From NCBI GenBank assembly GCA_016234855.1, contig JACRNO010000057.1, positions 1 through 60,829 of the forward strand: a stretch of 60,829 bases of DNA, read 5' to 3'. Below the pieces are notes generated by a model, which saw nothing but the letters and a program-made list of their open reading frames with translations, had not been told where the DNA came from and searched no databases. The stretch is from Deltaproteobacteria bacterium (GTDB lineage Bacteria; Desulfobacterota; GWC2-55-46). Shown in pieces: positions 15,086 to 23,904 of the stretch (its first letter is position 1; each line of letters starts with the position of its first letter). A program made the position numbers and the translations under genes.

Positions 15086-17770
15086 GTGTTCCGTCGCTTT
15101 GGCATTCTCATCCTAATACTCTTCTGCGCCTTACAATTGCAGCCGGCCGCGGCGCGCGCGTTTGGCCCGCCGGTAAACGTGCTTGTCGTGCCGTTCGACG
15201 CCCAGGGCACGGGCGAGCTTACCTTGCTCCGCCGCCACGTCATGGACACGTTCGCAGTGCCGCTGCACGCGGCCGGCGCGGAACTGGTCGGCATGGAGGA
15301 ACTCCGCGACGCCATGCTCAAACGCGGTGTCGTGCGGTTCAGCGAGGCCGACGCGCTCGCGCTCGGCGCATCCGTAAAGGCAGACTACGTCATAATGGGC
15401 GCAATGGTGAAGGAGGGCGGAACCCTCGGCCTTGAGTGGCGCGTCATCGCGCTCGTTGACAAGGACGTTATAGCGGCTTACGCCAAGTCTTCCCAATCGG
15501 AGGCCGAGGTCCTCCGGACGCTGGGAGACTCGGCCCGCTCCATATACGATAAGATGGTCTCGACAACAGCGGCCCGGCCCGCGGTGCGCTCCGGCCTCGT
15601 CAACAGGGTCGAGGTCTCGGGCACGCTGAGGATCGACAAGGAGGCGGCCCTCAAGAAGGTCACGAGCAAGCCCGGCGCGCCCTTTTCCATCGACGACGTG
15701 CGCGAGGACATAAAGGCCATATACGCCACCGGCTACTTTGACGACGTATCCGCCGACCTCTCGGACACGGCCTCGGGCAAGGTGCTCACCTTTATCGTAA
15801 AGGAGATGCCGTTCATCAAGAAGATAGCCTTCAAGGGCAACAGCGCCCTCAAGGACGAGAAGCTCAACGAGGGCGTCACCATCAAGGAGAATACCGTCCT
15901 TGACCGCCAGCTCCTTGAGCTTAACGCGGAGAAGATAAAGGGGCTATACGCGGAAGAAGGCTATTACCTGACGAAGGTAAGGCCGGTCGTCAGTTCCGAC
16001 GGCGTCGAGGCAACCATCACGTTCGAAATAGACGAAGGCCCGGAGGTCAAGGTAAAGCGCATCGTCATAATCGGCGCCGACCATTTCAGCGAGGACAAGA
16101 TTAAAGGATTCATGACCACTGGAGAGAAAGGCATCTTCTCGGCGCTAAGCGGCAGCGGCAAGTTCAACGAGCAGAAGTTCGAGGACGACCTCTCCATCAT
16201 CATGGGCCGGTACTACGACGACGGCTACATCACCGCCGAAATCCTCGACCACAGGGTTACGCTCTCGGAAGACAAACAGTGGTTCTTCATCACCATCGCC
16301 CTGTCCGAAGGGCTGGAGTACCGGATAGGCAAAATAGCGGTTGCGGGGGAGATCATCACTACCGAGGAAGAGCTAATAGAGAAACTGAAGCTCGAGCCGG
16401 GCGACGTCTTCAACAGGACGCGGTTCTCCAAAGGGCTCGACGCGATAAACGACGTCTACGGCGACAAGGGCTACGCCTACGCGGATGTGCGGCCGATAAC
16501 CAACCTCAACGCCGAGACCAGGACGGTTGACATAACACTCGACATAAAGAAGAACGAGCTCGCATACATCGAGCGCGTGGACATATCAGGCAACGTCAAG
16601 ACGCTCGACAAGGTCATCCGGCGCGAGATCGAGCTCGGCGAAGGCGACCTCTTCTCGTCAAGCTCTCTGAAAAGGAGCCGCAACAACCTCAAGCGCCTGG
16701 GCTACTTCGAGGACGTCCAGATAAAGGACAACCAGGGCACCGGAGCGGACAAGATCAACCTCAACGTCGGCGTCAAGGAGAAGCCGACCGGCTCGGTCTC
16801 CGTCGGCGTCGGATACTCGTCTGTGGACAAGCTCCTTGGCACGGCGTCCGTGGCGCAGACCAACTTCATGGGCACGGGCATCAAGCTCGACCTGTCCGGC
16901 ACGGTGAGCGCATCGAGCTCAAAATACGTCCTCGGCTTCACCGAGCCGTGGCTCTTCGACACGCCGGTATCGGCCGGGTTCGACCTGTACAACTCGGATA
17001 AGGATTACCCCGACTTCAGGCTTGGCAAGAAGGGTTTCGACGTCAGACTGGGCTTCCCGGTCACGGACAGATACACCTACGGGTACCTGACATATAGACT
17101 TGAGGAGGCCAAGGTCAGCAACGTCGGAGGAACCGCCTCGACCTATATAAAGGAGCAGGAAGGCACGGCCACCGAGAGCAGCCTTACGGCGGCGCTCAAG
17201 CGCGACACGAGGGACGACGCCTTCTTCCCTACGGAAGGGGCGGTGCTCTCGCTCTCGACGACCGTGGCCGGCGGCATGTTCGGAGGCTCAAGCGACTTCA
17301 TAAAATACGAGACGGACAACATAAAATACTTCCCGCTCTTTTGGGATACGACATTCTCTATACGCGGCAACCTCGGCTACGTGCAGGGTTACGGCGGCAA
17401 ACAGGTGCCCGTCTACGAGAGATACTACCTCGGCGGCATAAATTCGCTGCGCGGGTTCAGGACGCGCTCGGTCGGCCCGAAGAGCCCCGGCTCGGACGAG
17501 ATAATAGGCGGCAAGGCCATGGCCCTTGCCAACTTCGAGTATCTCTTCCCCATCATTGAAGAACAACACTTGAAAGGGGTCTTGTTTTTTGATATCGGTA
17601 ATGCGTACGACAAGCGCATAGACCTGAACTACCTGCGCAAGAGCGCGGGCGCCGGGTTGCGCTGGTTCTCACCCATCGGCCCGCTCCGGCTCGAATACGG
17701 CGTTAACCTCGACCGCCGCGCGGGCGAGAAGGACGCGCAGTGGGAGTTTACCGTGGGGACAAACTTCTGA
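15086..17770 (+). CDS. bamA: Outer membrane assembly factor BamA with extra N-terminal domain
   Basis: 894 residues, GTG start. Signal peptide (1-25), then an additional region at about 28-165 not found in E. coli BamA, of TolB-N/CsgG-like appearance (V-N-V-L-V-V-P-F, A-D-Y-V-I-M-G-A). Five POTRA repeats follow from about 170 to 565, then the 16-stranded barrel to the C-terminal Phe, with the R-G-F-R-T-R segment near 790. It inserts beta-barrel proteins in the outer membrane. Typical BamA is about 770-810 residues; the excess equals the extra domain. Confidence 0.93.
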   Translation: MFRRFGILILILFCALQLQPAAARAFGPPVNVLVVPFDAQGTGELTLLRRHVMDTFAVPLHAAGAELVGMEELRDAMLKRGVVRFSEADALALGASVKADYVIMGAMVKEGGTLGLEWRVIALVDKDVIAAYAKSSQSEAEVLRTLGDSARSIYDKMVSTTAARPAVRSGLVNRVEVSGTLRIDKEAALKKVTSKPGAPFSIDDVREDIKAIYATGYFDDVSADLSDTASGKVLTFIVKEMPFIKKIAFKGNSALKDEKLNEGVTIKENTVLDRQLLELNAEKIKGLYAEEGYYLTKVRPVVSSDGVEATITFEIDEGPEVKVKRIVIIGADHFSEDKIKGFMTTGEKGIFSALSGSGKFNEQKFEDDLSIIMGRYYDDGYITAEILDHRVTLSEDKQWFFITIALSEGLEYRIGKIAVAGEIITTEEELIEKLKLEPGDVFNRTRFSKGLDAINDVYGDKGYAYADVRPITNLNAETRTVDITLDIKKNELAYIERVDISGNVKTLDKVIRREIELGEGDLFSSSSLKRSRNNLKRLGYFEDVQIKDNQGTGADKINLNVGVKEKPTGSVSVGVGYSSVDKLLGTASVAQTNFMGTGIKLDLSGTVSASSSKYVLGFTEPWLFDTPVSAGFDLYNSDKDYPDFRLGKKGFDVRLGFPVTDRYTYGYLTYRLEEAKVSNVGGTASTYIKEQEGTATESSLTAALKRDTRDDAFFPTEGAVLSLSTTVAGGMFGGSSDFIKYETDNIKYFPLFWDTTFSIRGNLGYVQGYGGKQVPVYERYYLGGINSLRGFRTRSVGPKSPGSDEIIGGKAMALANFEYLFPIIEEQHLKGVLFFDIGNAYDKRIDLNYLRKSAGAGLRWFSPIGPLRLEYGVNLDRRAGEKDAQWEFTVGTNF

Positions 17771-17782
17771 GCATAACGCACA

Positions 17783-17800
17783 ACGGGCCGTAAGGCCCGT
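17783..17800. repeat. Hairpin between bamA and skp
   Basis: ACGGGCC-GTAA-GGCCCGT, perfect 7-bp stem, no T run after it. It may attenuate or protect the transcript between the two genes rather than end it. Confidence 0.5.
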
Positions 17801-17833
17801 CAGTTCACAAACCATAACAAAGGAGACGACGCA

Positions 17834-18382
17834 ATGATGAAGAAGATAAAGTTGTTGTTGGCGCTGGCAACGGTTTCCGTCATGGCTGCGGCCTCACCAA
17901 CGCTTGCAAAGGAAGCGAAGATCGGCCACGCGAACCTTCAACGCGCGCTCAATGAGTCCACCGCCGGCGCAAAGGCCAAAGACCAGCTCGAGGAAGAAGC
18001 GAAGAAGCTCGAGGACGAGCTCAACGTCGAACAGGAAGCCCTGAAGAAGATGAAGGAAGACATAGACAAGATGGGCTCCATCTGGAACAAGGAGACGAAA
18101 GAAAAGAATGAGAACGAGTTCAGGACGCGCAGCCAGGAGTTTCAGAAGAAGTTCATGGACTACGGCGACGAATTGAACAACAGGAAGCAGGAGCATGAGA
18201 ACGCGATAATCGAAGACCTGCGGAAGATTGTCGACGAGATAGCAAAGAAGAAAGGTTACTCGTACGTCTTTGAAAGGTCCATGGGCGGCATACTTTACGC
18301 GCCCGACTCCGACGACCTTACGGACGAGGTCATAAAGACCTACAACAAGCGCTGGACCGAAAAGAAGAAGGACGCGAAGTAA
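17834..18382 (+). CDS. skp: Periplasmic chaperone Skp/OmpH
   Basis: 182 residues with a signal peptide (about 1-25, cut after T-L-A), an opening strand K-I-G-H-A-N-L-Q and a long charged coiled coil from about 45 to 140 ([10 protein letters not shown]). Skp holds unfolded outer-membrane proteins on their way to BamA. AAAGGAGACG precedes the ATG. Placed between bamA and lpxD as in many Gram-negatives. Confidence 0.92.
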   Translation: MMKKIKLLLALATVSVMAAASPTLAKEAKIGHANLQRALNESTAGAKAKDQLEEEAKKLEDELNVEQEALKKMKEDIDKMGSIWNKETKEKNENEFRTRSQEFQKKFMDYGDELNNRKQEHENAIIEDLRKIVDEIAKKKGYSYVFERSMGGILYAPDSDDLTDEVIKTYNKRWTEKKKDAK

Positions 18383-18386
18383 GGCC

Positions 18387-19418
18387 ATGGCCGTCAAAGC
18401 GACCCTCAAAGAGCTTGCCGGGGTAACGGGCGGGCGCGTCATAGGCGACGGGAACGCCGTCATAACGGGCGTAGCCCCGGTTGAAGAGGCGCGGACCGGG
18501 GATATCACCTTCATCACCGGAGCCAAACACCTCAAGGGTCTGGCCGCTGCAAAGGCCTCGGCCGTCATAGTGAAAGACGGCGAATACGACGCGCCCGGGG
18601 TAAACCTCCTCCTCGTCAAGAACCCGCGAATCGCCTTTGGCAAGGTCACCGACATCTTCAAACCCGCCTATGTGCCGCCTCCGGGTGTGCACCCGCGCGC
18701 CGAGGTGCATCCCGGCGCGCGCATCGGCGCGGGGGCGTCAGTCGGCGCGTTCGTGGTCATTGAGAACGGCGCGGTGATAGGCGAGCGGGCCGTCATCCAC
18801 CCGGGCGTATACATCGGCCTCAACGCGCAAGTCGGGCCTGACTCGACCCTCTATTCCGGGGTCGCGGTGCGCGAGGGCTGCGTCATCGGCTCGCGCGTCA
18901 TCATCCACTGCAACAGCGTCGTGGGGAGCGACGGCTTCGGCTATGAATTCGACGAAGGCAGGCACAACAAGCTCCCGCAGCGCGGCATAGTGAGGATAGA
19001 GGACGAGGTGGAACTCGGCGCCTGCGTCACCGTAGACCGCGCGGCCATTGGCGAGACGGTCATAGGCCGCGGCACCAAGATCGACAACCTCGTGCAGATC
19101 GCGCATAACGTCCGTATAGGGGCGAACTGCATCATCGTGGCGCAGGTGGGCGTGGCCGGCAGCACCGTCATCGGCAACGGGGTCGTCATAGGCGGCCAGG
19201 CCGGGCTTGTCGGGCACATCAGGATTGGCGACGGCGTCATGATAGGGGCGCAGACCGGCGTATCCGGCGACCTCGCGTCCGGCGTCTGGTCAGGCTCTCC
19301 GGCCATCCCGCATACGGAGTGGCTGCGGGCCTCAAGCGTCTTCGCAAGGCTACCTGAGCTTAAAAAGCGCATAGCCGAACTCGAAAGGCTCGTAGCCGAA
19401 TTGAAAGAGAAGAAATAG
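18387..19418 (+). CDS. lpxD: UDP-3-O-acylglucosamine N-acyltransferase
   Basis: 343 residues, 4 bases after skp. Third acylation-stage enzyme of lipid A synthesis, in the cytoplasm. N-terminal uridine-binding domain (1-100), left-handed beta-helix of hexapeptide repeats (100-300) and a C-terminal helix. The catalytic His lies in I-A-H-N-V-R-I-G. Full length. Confidence 0.96.
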   Translation: MAVKATLKELAGVTGGRVIGDGNAVITGVAPVEEARTGDITFITGAKHLKGLAAAKASAVIVKDGEYDAPGVNLLLVKNPRIAFGKVTDIFKPAYVPPPGVHPRAEVHPGARIGAGASVGAFVVIENGAVIGERAVIHPGVYIGLNAQVGPDSTLYSGVAVREGCVIGSRVIIHCNSVVGSDGFGYEFDEGRHNKLPQRGIVRIEDEVELGACVTVDRAAIGETVIGRGTKIDNLVQIAHNVRIGANCIIVAQVGVAGSTVIGNGVVIGGQAGLVGHIRIGDGVMIGAQTGVSGDLASGVWSGSPAIPHTEWLRASSVFARLPELKKRIAELERLVAELKEKK

Positions 19419-19470
19419 TATCCTTAATATTGCAAGACACGAATAACGGGCTTTTAATCAAGGAGGCTAC

Positions 19471-19899
19471 ATGATAGAGATCAAGGAAATATTATCCATA
19501 CTCCCGCACCGTTATCCTTTCCTTCTGATAGACAAGATAATAGAGCTTGAGCCGAACACCTCGGCAAAGGGCATAAAGAACGTCACCATCAACGAGCCGT
19601 TCTTTCAGGGGCACTTCCCCGGCCACCCCATCATGCCGGGCGTCCTTATAATCGAAGCGATGGCCCAGGTCGGAGGGGTGCTGGCGTTCAAGAGCGCGGA
19701 CGTATCTAACAACGTCGTCTACTTCATGGGCATAGATAACGCCCGTTTCCGCAAACCCGTGCTTCCGGGAGACGTGCTTGAGCTTCAACTGACGGTAACG
19801 AAGACCAGGGGCACGATATGGGGATTCAACGGCAAGGCGTTCGTGGACGGCAAGCTCGCGGCAGAGGCCGACCTGCTGGCGACCATAGTGGCAAAGTAA
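19471..19899 (+). CDS. fabZ: 3-hydroxyacyl-ACP dehydratase FabZ
   Basis: 142 residues, hot-dog fold. Dehydrates beta-hydroxyacyl-ACP in fatty acid synthesis. Motifs: H-R-Y-P-F-L-L-I-D near 11 and [12 protein letters not shown] with the following E-A-M-A-Q giving the catalytic His and Glu. Strong ribosome site AAGGAGG. Competes with lipid A synthesis for hydroxyacyl-ACP, and lies between lpxD and lpxA as usual. Confidence 0.97.
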   Translation: MIEIKEILSILPHRYPFLLIDKIIELEPNTSAKGIKNVTINEPFFQGHFPGHPIMPGVLIIEAMAQVGGVLAFKSADVSNNVVYFMGIDNARFRKPVLPGDVLELQLTVTKTRGTIWGFNGKAFVDGKLAAEADLLATIVAK

Positions 19900-20328
19900 T
19901 CCCGGACGCATATCTAAGGAAGTTCTGATTAATTCTACCAAAATGTCATTCTGAGCGCGTGAGCCTTTAGCCCTGAGCGTAGCGAATGGGGAAGAATCTT
20001 GTCTTTAAGAGAATCAAATAATTACGGGATGTCATTTATATTAGGGAACCTCTGATTATTGACATCTGCAAAAGCAATGCAATGACGGCGCTCATGCTTA
20101 AACGAAAACGAGTATTCGTCATGCCCGAATGCTTCTATCGGGCATCCAGCGTCTTTATCGGGGGCGATAAAAAGATAAAGACGCTGGATTCCCGCTTAAG
20201 ACACGCGGGAATGACGGGTTGATGGGCTGCATTACTTATACAAAAGTCAATAATCAGAGCTTCCCTAAGAGAGTATCTTTTTCGCACAGCCTATTGTCAC
20301 GCATAACGCATAAGCGAGGTTTACATAG
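19900..20328. other. 428-base gap holding MITE-like repeats
   Basis: Separates fabZ from lpxA. Contains an outer CTCTGATTA-type end at about 19915-19937, the 20041-20268 element and, at 19955-20010, a remnant of GTAGC-like sequence. No gene was seen on either strand. lpxA therefore probably depends on read-through or on a promoter carried by the repeats. Confidence 0.6.
20041..20268. mobile_element. MITE-like element with 23-bp terminal inverted repeats
   Basis: Left end 20041-20063 and right end 20246-20268 are inverted copies matching at 22 of 23 positions (core CTCTGATTATTGAC). The 228-bp interior has nested palindromes, GCCCGAT/ATCGGGC and CCAGCGTCTTTAT/ATAAAGACGCTGG, but no open frame. 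Related ends occur at 19915, 39137-39451 and 51681-51703. Small size, inverted ends and no gene fit a non-autonomous element. Confidence 0.65.
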
Positions 20329-21168
20329 ATGGCCACCCAGTCAAAGAGCAGATTGACGATAGACCCAACCGCGATAATCCACCCGAGTGCCCGGCTTGCC
20401 GAAGGCGTCGAGGTAGGGGCATACAGCGTCATAGGCGAAGGCGTAGTCATAGGCGCGCACACGCGCGTCGGCCCGCACACGGTCATAGAGAAATGGACGA
20501 CCATAGGCAGGGGAAACGCCATATCCCAATTCGTCTCCATCGGGGCCGCTCCGCAGGATATCGGATACAAGGGCGAGAAGACCGAGGTGGTCATAGGCGA
20601 CAACAACGTCTTCCGCGAGTTCGTGACCGTACATCGCGCCACCACCAAGCAGAACAAGAAGACGGTCGTCGGCAACAACAACCTGTTCATGAACTACGTC
20701 CACGTCGCCCATGACTGCGTCCTGGGCGACAACATAATAATGGCGAACTCGGCCACGCTGGCCGGGCACGTCACCATAGACGCGAACGCCATCATCGGCG
20801 GGCTCGTGGCCATACACCAGCACGTGCGCATAGGCGCCTACTGCATCATAGGCGGCGCCTCGGCCGTGAGCAAGGACATCCCGCCCTACGTGCTTGCCGT
20901 GGGCAACCGCGCCAAGCTCTACGGGCTGAACAGCATAGGGCTTCGCAGGCAGGGTTTCTCAAAGGCGGCGCTCGACGAGATAAAAAGGGCGTATACCATA
21001 ATCTTCAGGTCTTCGCTCACGCTCAGCCAGGCCGCCGAGACGCTTGAGAAGGAACTGCCCTCTTCGGAGCACGCCGCAAGGTTCACAGCGTTCATAAAAG
21101 GCTCGAAGCGCGGCATAGCCCGCGAGAGGTCGAAGGCGAGGAAGAGCGATGCGGAAGACCAGGATTAA
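20329..21168 (+). CDS. lpxA: UDP-N-acetylglucosamine O-acyltransferase
   Basis: 279 residues. First enzyme of lipid A synthesis. Hexapeptide beta-helix (about 10-190) and helical C-terminus. Catalytic His in V-A-H-D-C-V-L-G-D-N. The hydrocarbon-ruler region reads A-I-H-Q-H-V-R-I-G-A-Y-C-I-I-G-G, keeping the Gly equivalent to E. coli G173. Its last 20 bases overlap the next gene, an oxidoreductase of the type that in some species makes the 3-amino substrate for LpxA. Confidence 0.95.
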   Translation: MATQSKSRLTIDPTAIIHPSARLAEGVEVGAYSVIGEGVVIGAHTRVGPHTVIEKWTTIGRGNAISQFVSIGAAPQDIGYKGEKTEVVIGDNNVFREFVTVHRATTKQNKKTVVGNNNLFMNYVHVAHDCVLGDNIIMANSATLAGHVTIDANAIIGGLVAIHQHVRIGAYCIIGGASAVSKDIPPYVLAVGNRAKLYGLNSIGLRRQGFSKAALDEIKRAYTIIFRSSLTLSQAAETLEKELPSSEHAARFTAFIKGSKRGIARERSKARKSDAEDQD

Positions 21169-22090
21169 GTGCGCGGTCATAGGCGTGGGCTACCTCGGAA
21201 GCCTTCACGCGCAAAAATACGCGATGCTCCCGGAAGCCGAGCTCATCGGCGTGGTTGACGCGGATTTTAAACGCGCCGAAGAAATCGCGGCCAGGCACAA
21301 TACCGTTGCCTTCAGGTCGTACGAAGAGCTTTTCGGCAAGGTGGACGCGGTCTCCATTGCCACGCCCACGGCCTATCACCACGAGGCCGGCATGGCCTTT
21401 CTGAAAAGGGGCGTCGACTGCCTCATAGAAAAACCCGTGGCAACGACAACGGCCGAGGCCCGCTCGCTCGTCGATGAGGCCGCCGCGAGCAAGGCCGTGC
21501 TGCAGGTCGGACACATCGAACGCTTCAACGCGGCCGTTGCCGCGCTCGCCGGGCGCCTCAATGACGTATCGTTCATCCATGCCAGGAGGCTGTCGCCCTT
21601 TCCAAACAGGAGCACGGACGTTGACGTAGTGCTCGACCTCATGATACACGATATCGACATCGTCCTCAGCATCGTAAGGTCGGAGGTGACCTCCGTCGAC
21701 GCCGCCGGCGTCCCGCTCGTATCGCGGATGACCGACTTCGCCTCGGCGCGAGTTGCCTTTGCCAACGGCTGCAAGGCCGATATCGTCGCAAGCAGGGTCT
21801 CGAACGAGCGCGAGCGCAAGCTCATCGTCTTCCAGCCCGGCCAATATTTCACCGTGGACTGCGCCACCCAGCGCCTGAGCGTATCGCGCGCGGCGCAAGG
21901 CGGCGCGCCGTCGGTAACCGAAGAGGACGTCTCCATCGAGAAGCGCGACGCGCTCCTCGAGGAGATACGCGCCTTCCTCCAATCCTCGGCCACAAGACAG
22001 CGCCCGCTGGTGACCGGCGAAGACGCCCTCGCCGCGCTCAGCGTGGCCGAGGCAATCGCCGCGTCCATCGCAAGGAACGCGGCCGGATAA
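21149..22090 (+). CDS. Gfo/Idh/MocA family oxidoreductase, GnnA-like position
   Basis: 313 residues. N-terminal Rossmann fold with G-V-G-Y-L-G-S-L-H-A-Q-K at about 10-21 and the E-K-P-V-A-T catalytic Lys motif near 95; C-terminal alpha/beta domain. It overlaps lpxA by 20 bases and precedes lpxB. A family member in this place, GnnA, oxidises UDP-GlcNAc at C3 for lipid A with four amide chains, but it works with the transaminase GnnB, which is not seen here. The role is therefore inferred from position only. Confidence 0.8.
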   Translation: MRKTRIKCAVIGVGYLGSLHAQKYAMLPEAELIGVVDADFKRAEEIAARHNTVAFRSYEELFGKVDAVSIATPTAYHHEAGMAFLKRGVDCLIEKPVATTTAEARSLVDEAAASKAVLQVGHIERFNAAVAALAGRLNDVSFIHARRLSPFPNRSTDVDVVLDLMIHDIDIVLSIVRSEVTSVDAAGVPLVSRMTDFASARVAFANGCKADIVASRVSNERERKLIVFQPGQYFTVDCATQRLSVSRAAQGGAPSVTEEDVSIEKRDALLEEIRAFLQSSATRQRPLVTGEDALAALSVAEAIAASIARNAAG

Positions 22091-22111
22091 GACCGGCGCG
22101 CGCCCGTTTAT

Positions 22112-22161
22112 TCAGGGCTAATCCCCCGACCCACGCCAAGTGGCGTGGGTACCCCGCCCCC
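22112..22161. repeat. 50-bp composite repeat, copy 1
   Basis: CAGGGCTAATCCCC followed by a CCACGCC-AAG-TGGCGTGG hairpin and GGTACCCCGCCCC. The inverted sequence recurs at 51571-51620 with about 45 of 50 positions the same, the differences clustering in the hairpin loop. Confidence 0.7.
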
Positions 22162-22387
22162 TTTTTCAAAGGGCGATGTTTTAAAAATCCCCACTTTGAA
22201 AAGGGGGGCAAGGGGGGATTTTGAGAGAGGTGCGGGGTCGTGAGCAATTGAAGGGCATTCGTAAAAGACCCACTTTAAAATCCCCCTTAGTCCCCCTTCT
22301 ACGAAGGGGGATGTTAAAAATCCCCTTTTTTTTCAAAGTGAGAGGTTTAAGCCCTGAGTCTTCTGTTAGACTTTGGTTAGAGGGTTG

Positions 22388-22447
22388 TCAGGGCTAAAGC
22401 CCTGAGCTACGGGTAATGACTTTGTATCTCAGACCTTCAGGTCTGTA
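22388..22447. repeat. GTAGC-family hairpins, inside-out arrangement
   Basis: TCAGGGCTAAAGCCCTGA ending GAGCTAC (22388-22410), then 13 bp, then GTATCTCAGACCTTCAGGTCTG (22424-22445 approximately). The CTAC and GTAT ends face inward, the reverse of the usual order, as when REP units pair tail to tail. Confidence 0.65.
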
Positions 22448-22535
22448 TCCTCGCGATGACAACCGTCGAATCGATCATAGATTCCCCAAGACGTGTGGCT
22501 GCGCAATAGCGGGCCGATCAAGCCGCAAACCAGAA

Positions 22536-23675
22536 ATGAACAAACGCGTCTTTATCATAGGCGGCGAAGAGTCCGGCGACGTGCACGGCGCCGCGCTCAT
22601 CAACGAGCTCAAGGCGGTCATGCCCGGAATCCAGGTCGAGGGCATGGGCGGCGGCCGCATGCGCGCCGCGGGCCTCACGGGCCTTGACTCGAAAGAGGTC
22701 TCGGTCGTCGGCATAGCCGAGGTCATCGAAAAGCTGCCAAGGCTGTGGCGCGCCTACAACTCGCTCAAGAGGCGGCTTGCCGACGGCGGCTTCGACGCGG
22801 TCGTGCTCATAGACTTCCCGGACTTCAACCTGCACATGGCGCGGGTGGCCGGAAGGCTCGGCATCCCGGTCATATATTACATAAGCCCGCAGGTCTGGGC
22901 GTGGAGGCGCGGCAGGATAAAGACGATTGCGCGCCTGGTCAGGAAGATGCTCGTCGTATTCCCGTTCGAGGCCGCGCTCTATGAAAAGGCGGGCGTGGAC
23001 GTGACCTATGTCGGCCATCCGCTCGTGGATATGGCGCGCACGGAAATAACCGGGGCCGACGCCCGGCGCTCGCTCGGCATAGACGAAGCCTCCACCGTGA
23101 TTTCACTCCTTCCCGGAAGCAGATCAGGCGAGATAAGCCGCATCCTTCCAATCATGCTCAACGCGGGCAAGGCCGTTAACAAGGCCCTTGGCAGGGACGT
23201 CGTCTATCTCCTTCCGGCTGCGGCATCCATAGAAGACGCCTTGCTCGCGCGCTTTATCGGGAATAGCCGGATAAGGCCGCGCATAGTGCGCGGCGCCATG
23301 TACGCGGCGCTGCGCGCCTCGGACGCCGCAATAGTGACCTCCGGCACCGCCACGCTCGAGACCGCCCTCATTGGCACGCCCATGGCCATCGTTTACAAGA
23401 TGTCGCCTCTGAGCGCGGTCTTCGGAAGGCTCCTTGTGCGGGGCAGGTTCGTGGGTCTGCCGAATATCGTGCTCAACAGGGCGGTCGTGCCGGAACTCCT
23501 CCAGGAAGCCGCAACCGCCGCCAATATCTCAAGAGAACTCGTCTCGCTCGTCAGCGACGTCGAAAGGCGCAAGGCCATGCTCAAGGGTTTTGACGAGGTA
23601 CGCGCCGCGCTCGGCGCTGGCGGGGCCGCGCATAGGGCCGCCGTCGCCGTAAAAGAGGTCATGACACAATCATAA
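22536..23675 (+). CDS. lpxB: Lipid-A-disaccharide synthase
   Basis: 379 residues from ATG 22536 (M-N-K-R-V-F-I-I-G-G-E-E-S-G-D); the start is set by this conserved opening. GT-B glycosyltransferase that joins UDP-diacylglucosamine and lipid X at the inner face of the inner membrane. Key motifs S-P-Q-V-W-A-W, V-G-H-P-L-V-D and L-P-G-S-R-S-G-E-I are present. Isolated from lpxA by repeats; lpxH/lpxI and lpxK are not in the window. Confidence 0.95.
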   Translation: MNKRVFIIGGEESGDVHGAALINELKAVMPGIQVEGMGGGRMRAAGLTGLDSKEVSVVGIAEVIEKLPRLWRAYNSLKRRLADGGFDAVVLIDFPDFNLHMARVAGRLGIPVIYYISPQVWAWRRGRIKTIARLVRKMLVVFPFEAALYEKAGVDVTYVGHPLVDMARTEITGADARRSLGIDEASTVISLLPGSRSGEISRILPIMLNAGKAVNKALGRDVVYLLPAAASIEDALLARFIGNSRIRPRIVRGAMYAALRASDAAIVTSGTATLETALIGTPMAIVYKMSPLSAVFGRLLVRGRFVGLPNIVLNRAVVPELLQEAATAANISRELVSLVSDVERRKAMLKGFDEVRAALGAGGAAHRAAVAVKEVMTQS

Positions 23676-23904
23676 AACAGGTTACCCGTCAGCCTGACCC
23701 CTCAACCACCGTCCCCCGCTCCCTCGTTACTCCTCAATCCCTGACGCCATATCAAAAAAATGATTAAATTCCTCAAGGAATCATGCTAATATATTGTAGA
23801 TAATTTGTCTTTGATGTTTGATTTCTTCCAGACATCCCTCCTGCAACCCCAAATGCAGGAGGTCCGCGAGCAGATGATTATCCCGTAATCGCCGGAGCAT
23901 CACA

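Larger units (their letters stand above)
22091..22535. other. 445-base repeat-filled gap before lpxB
   Basis: Contains, in order, a composite repeat (22112-22161), runs of CCCCC/GGGGG palindromes of the AAATCCCC...GGGGATTT kind (about 22150-22340), and two GTAGC-family hairpins (22388-22447). No gene was seen. A longer frame for lpxB starting at 22416 runs through the repeats and is not believable. Confidence 0.65.

Noticed and set aside
22416-22535. Upstream extension of lpxB
   Set aside because: Translates dispersed repeat sequence; the conserved LpxB opening starts at 22536.
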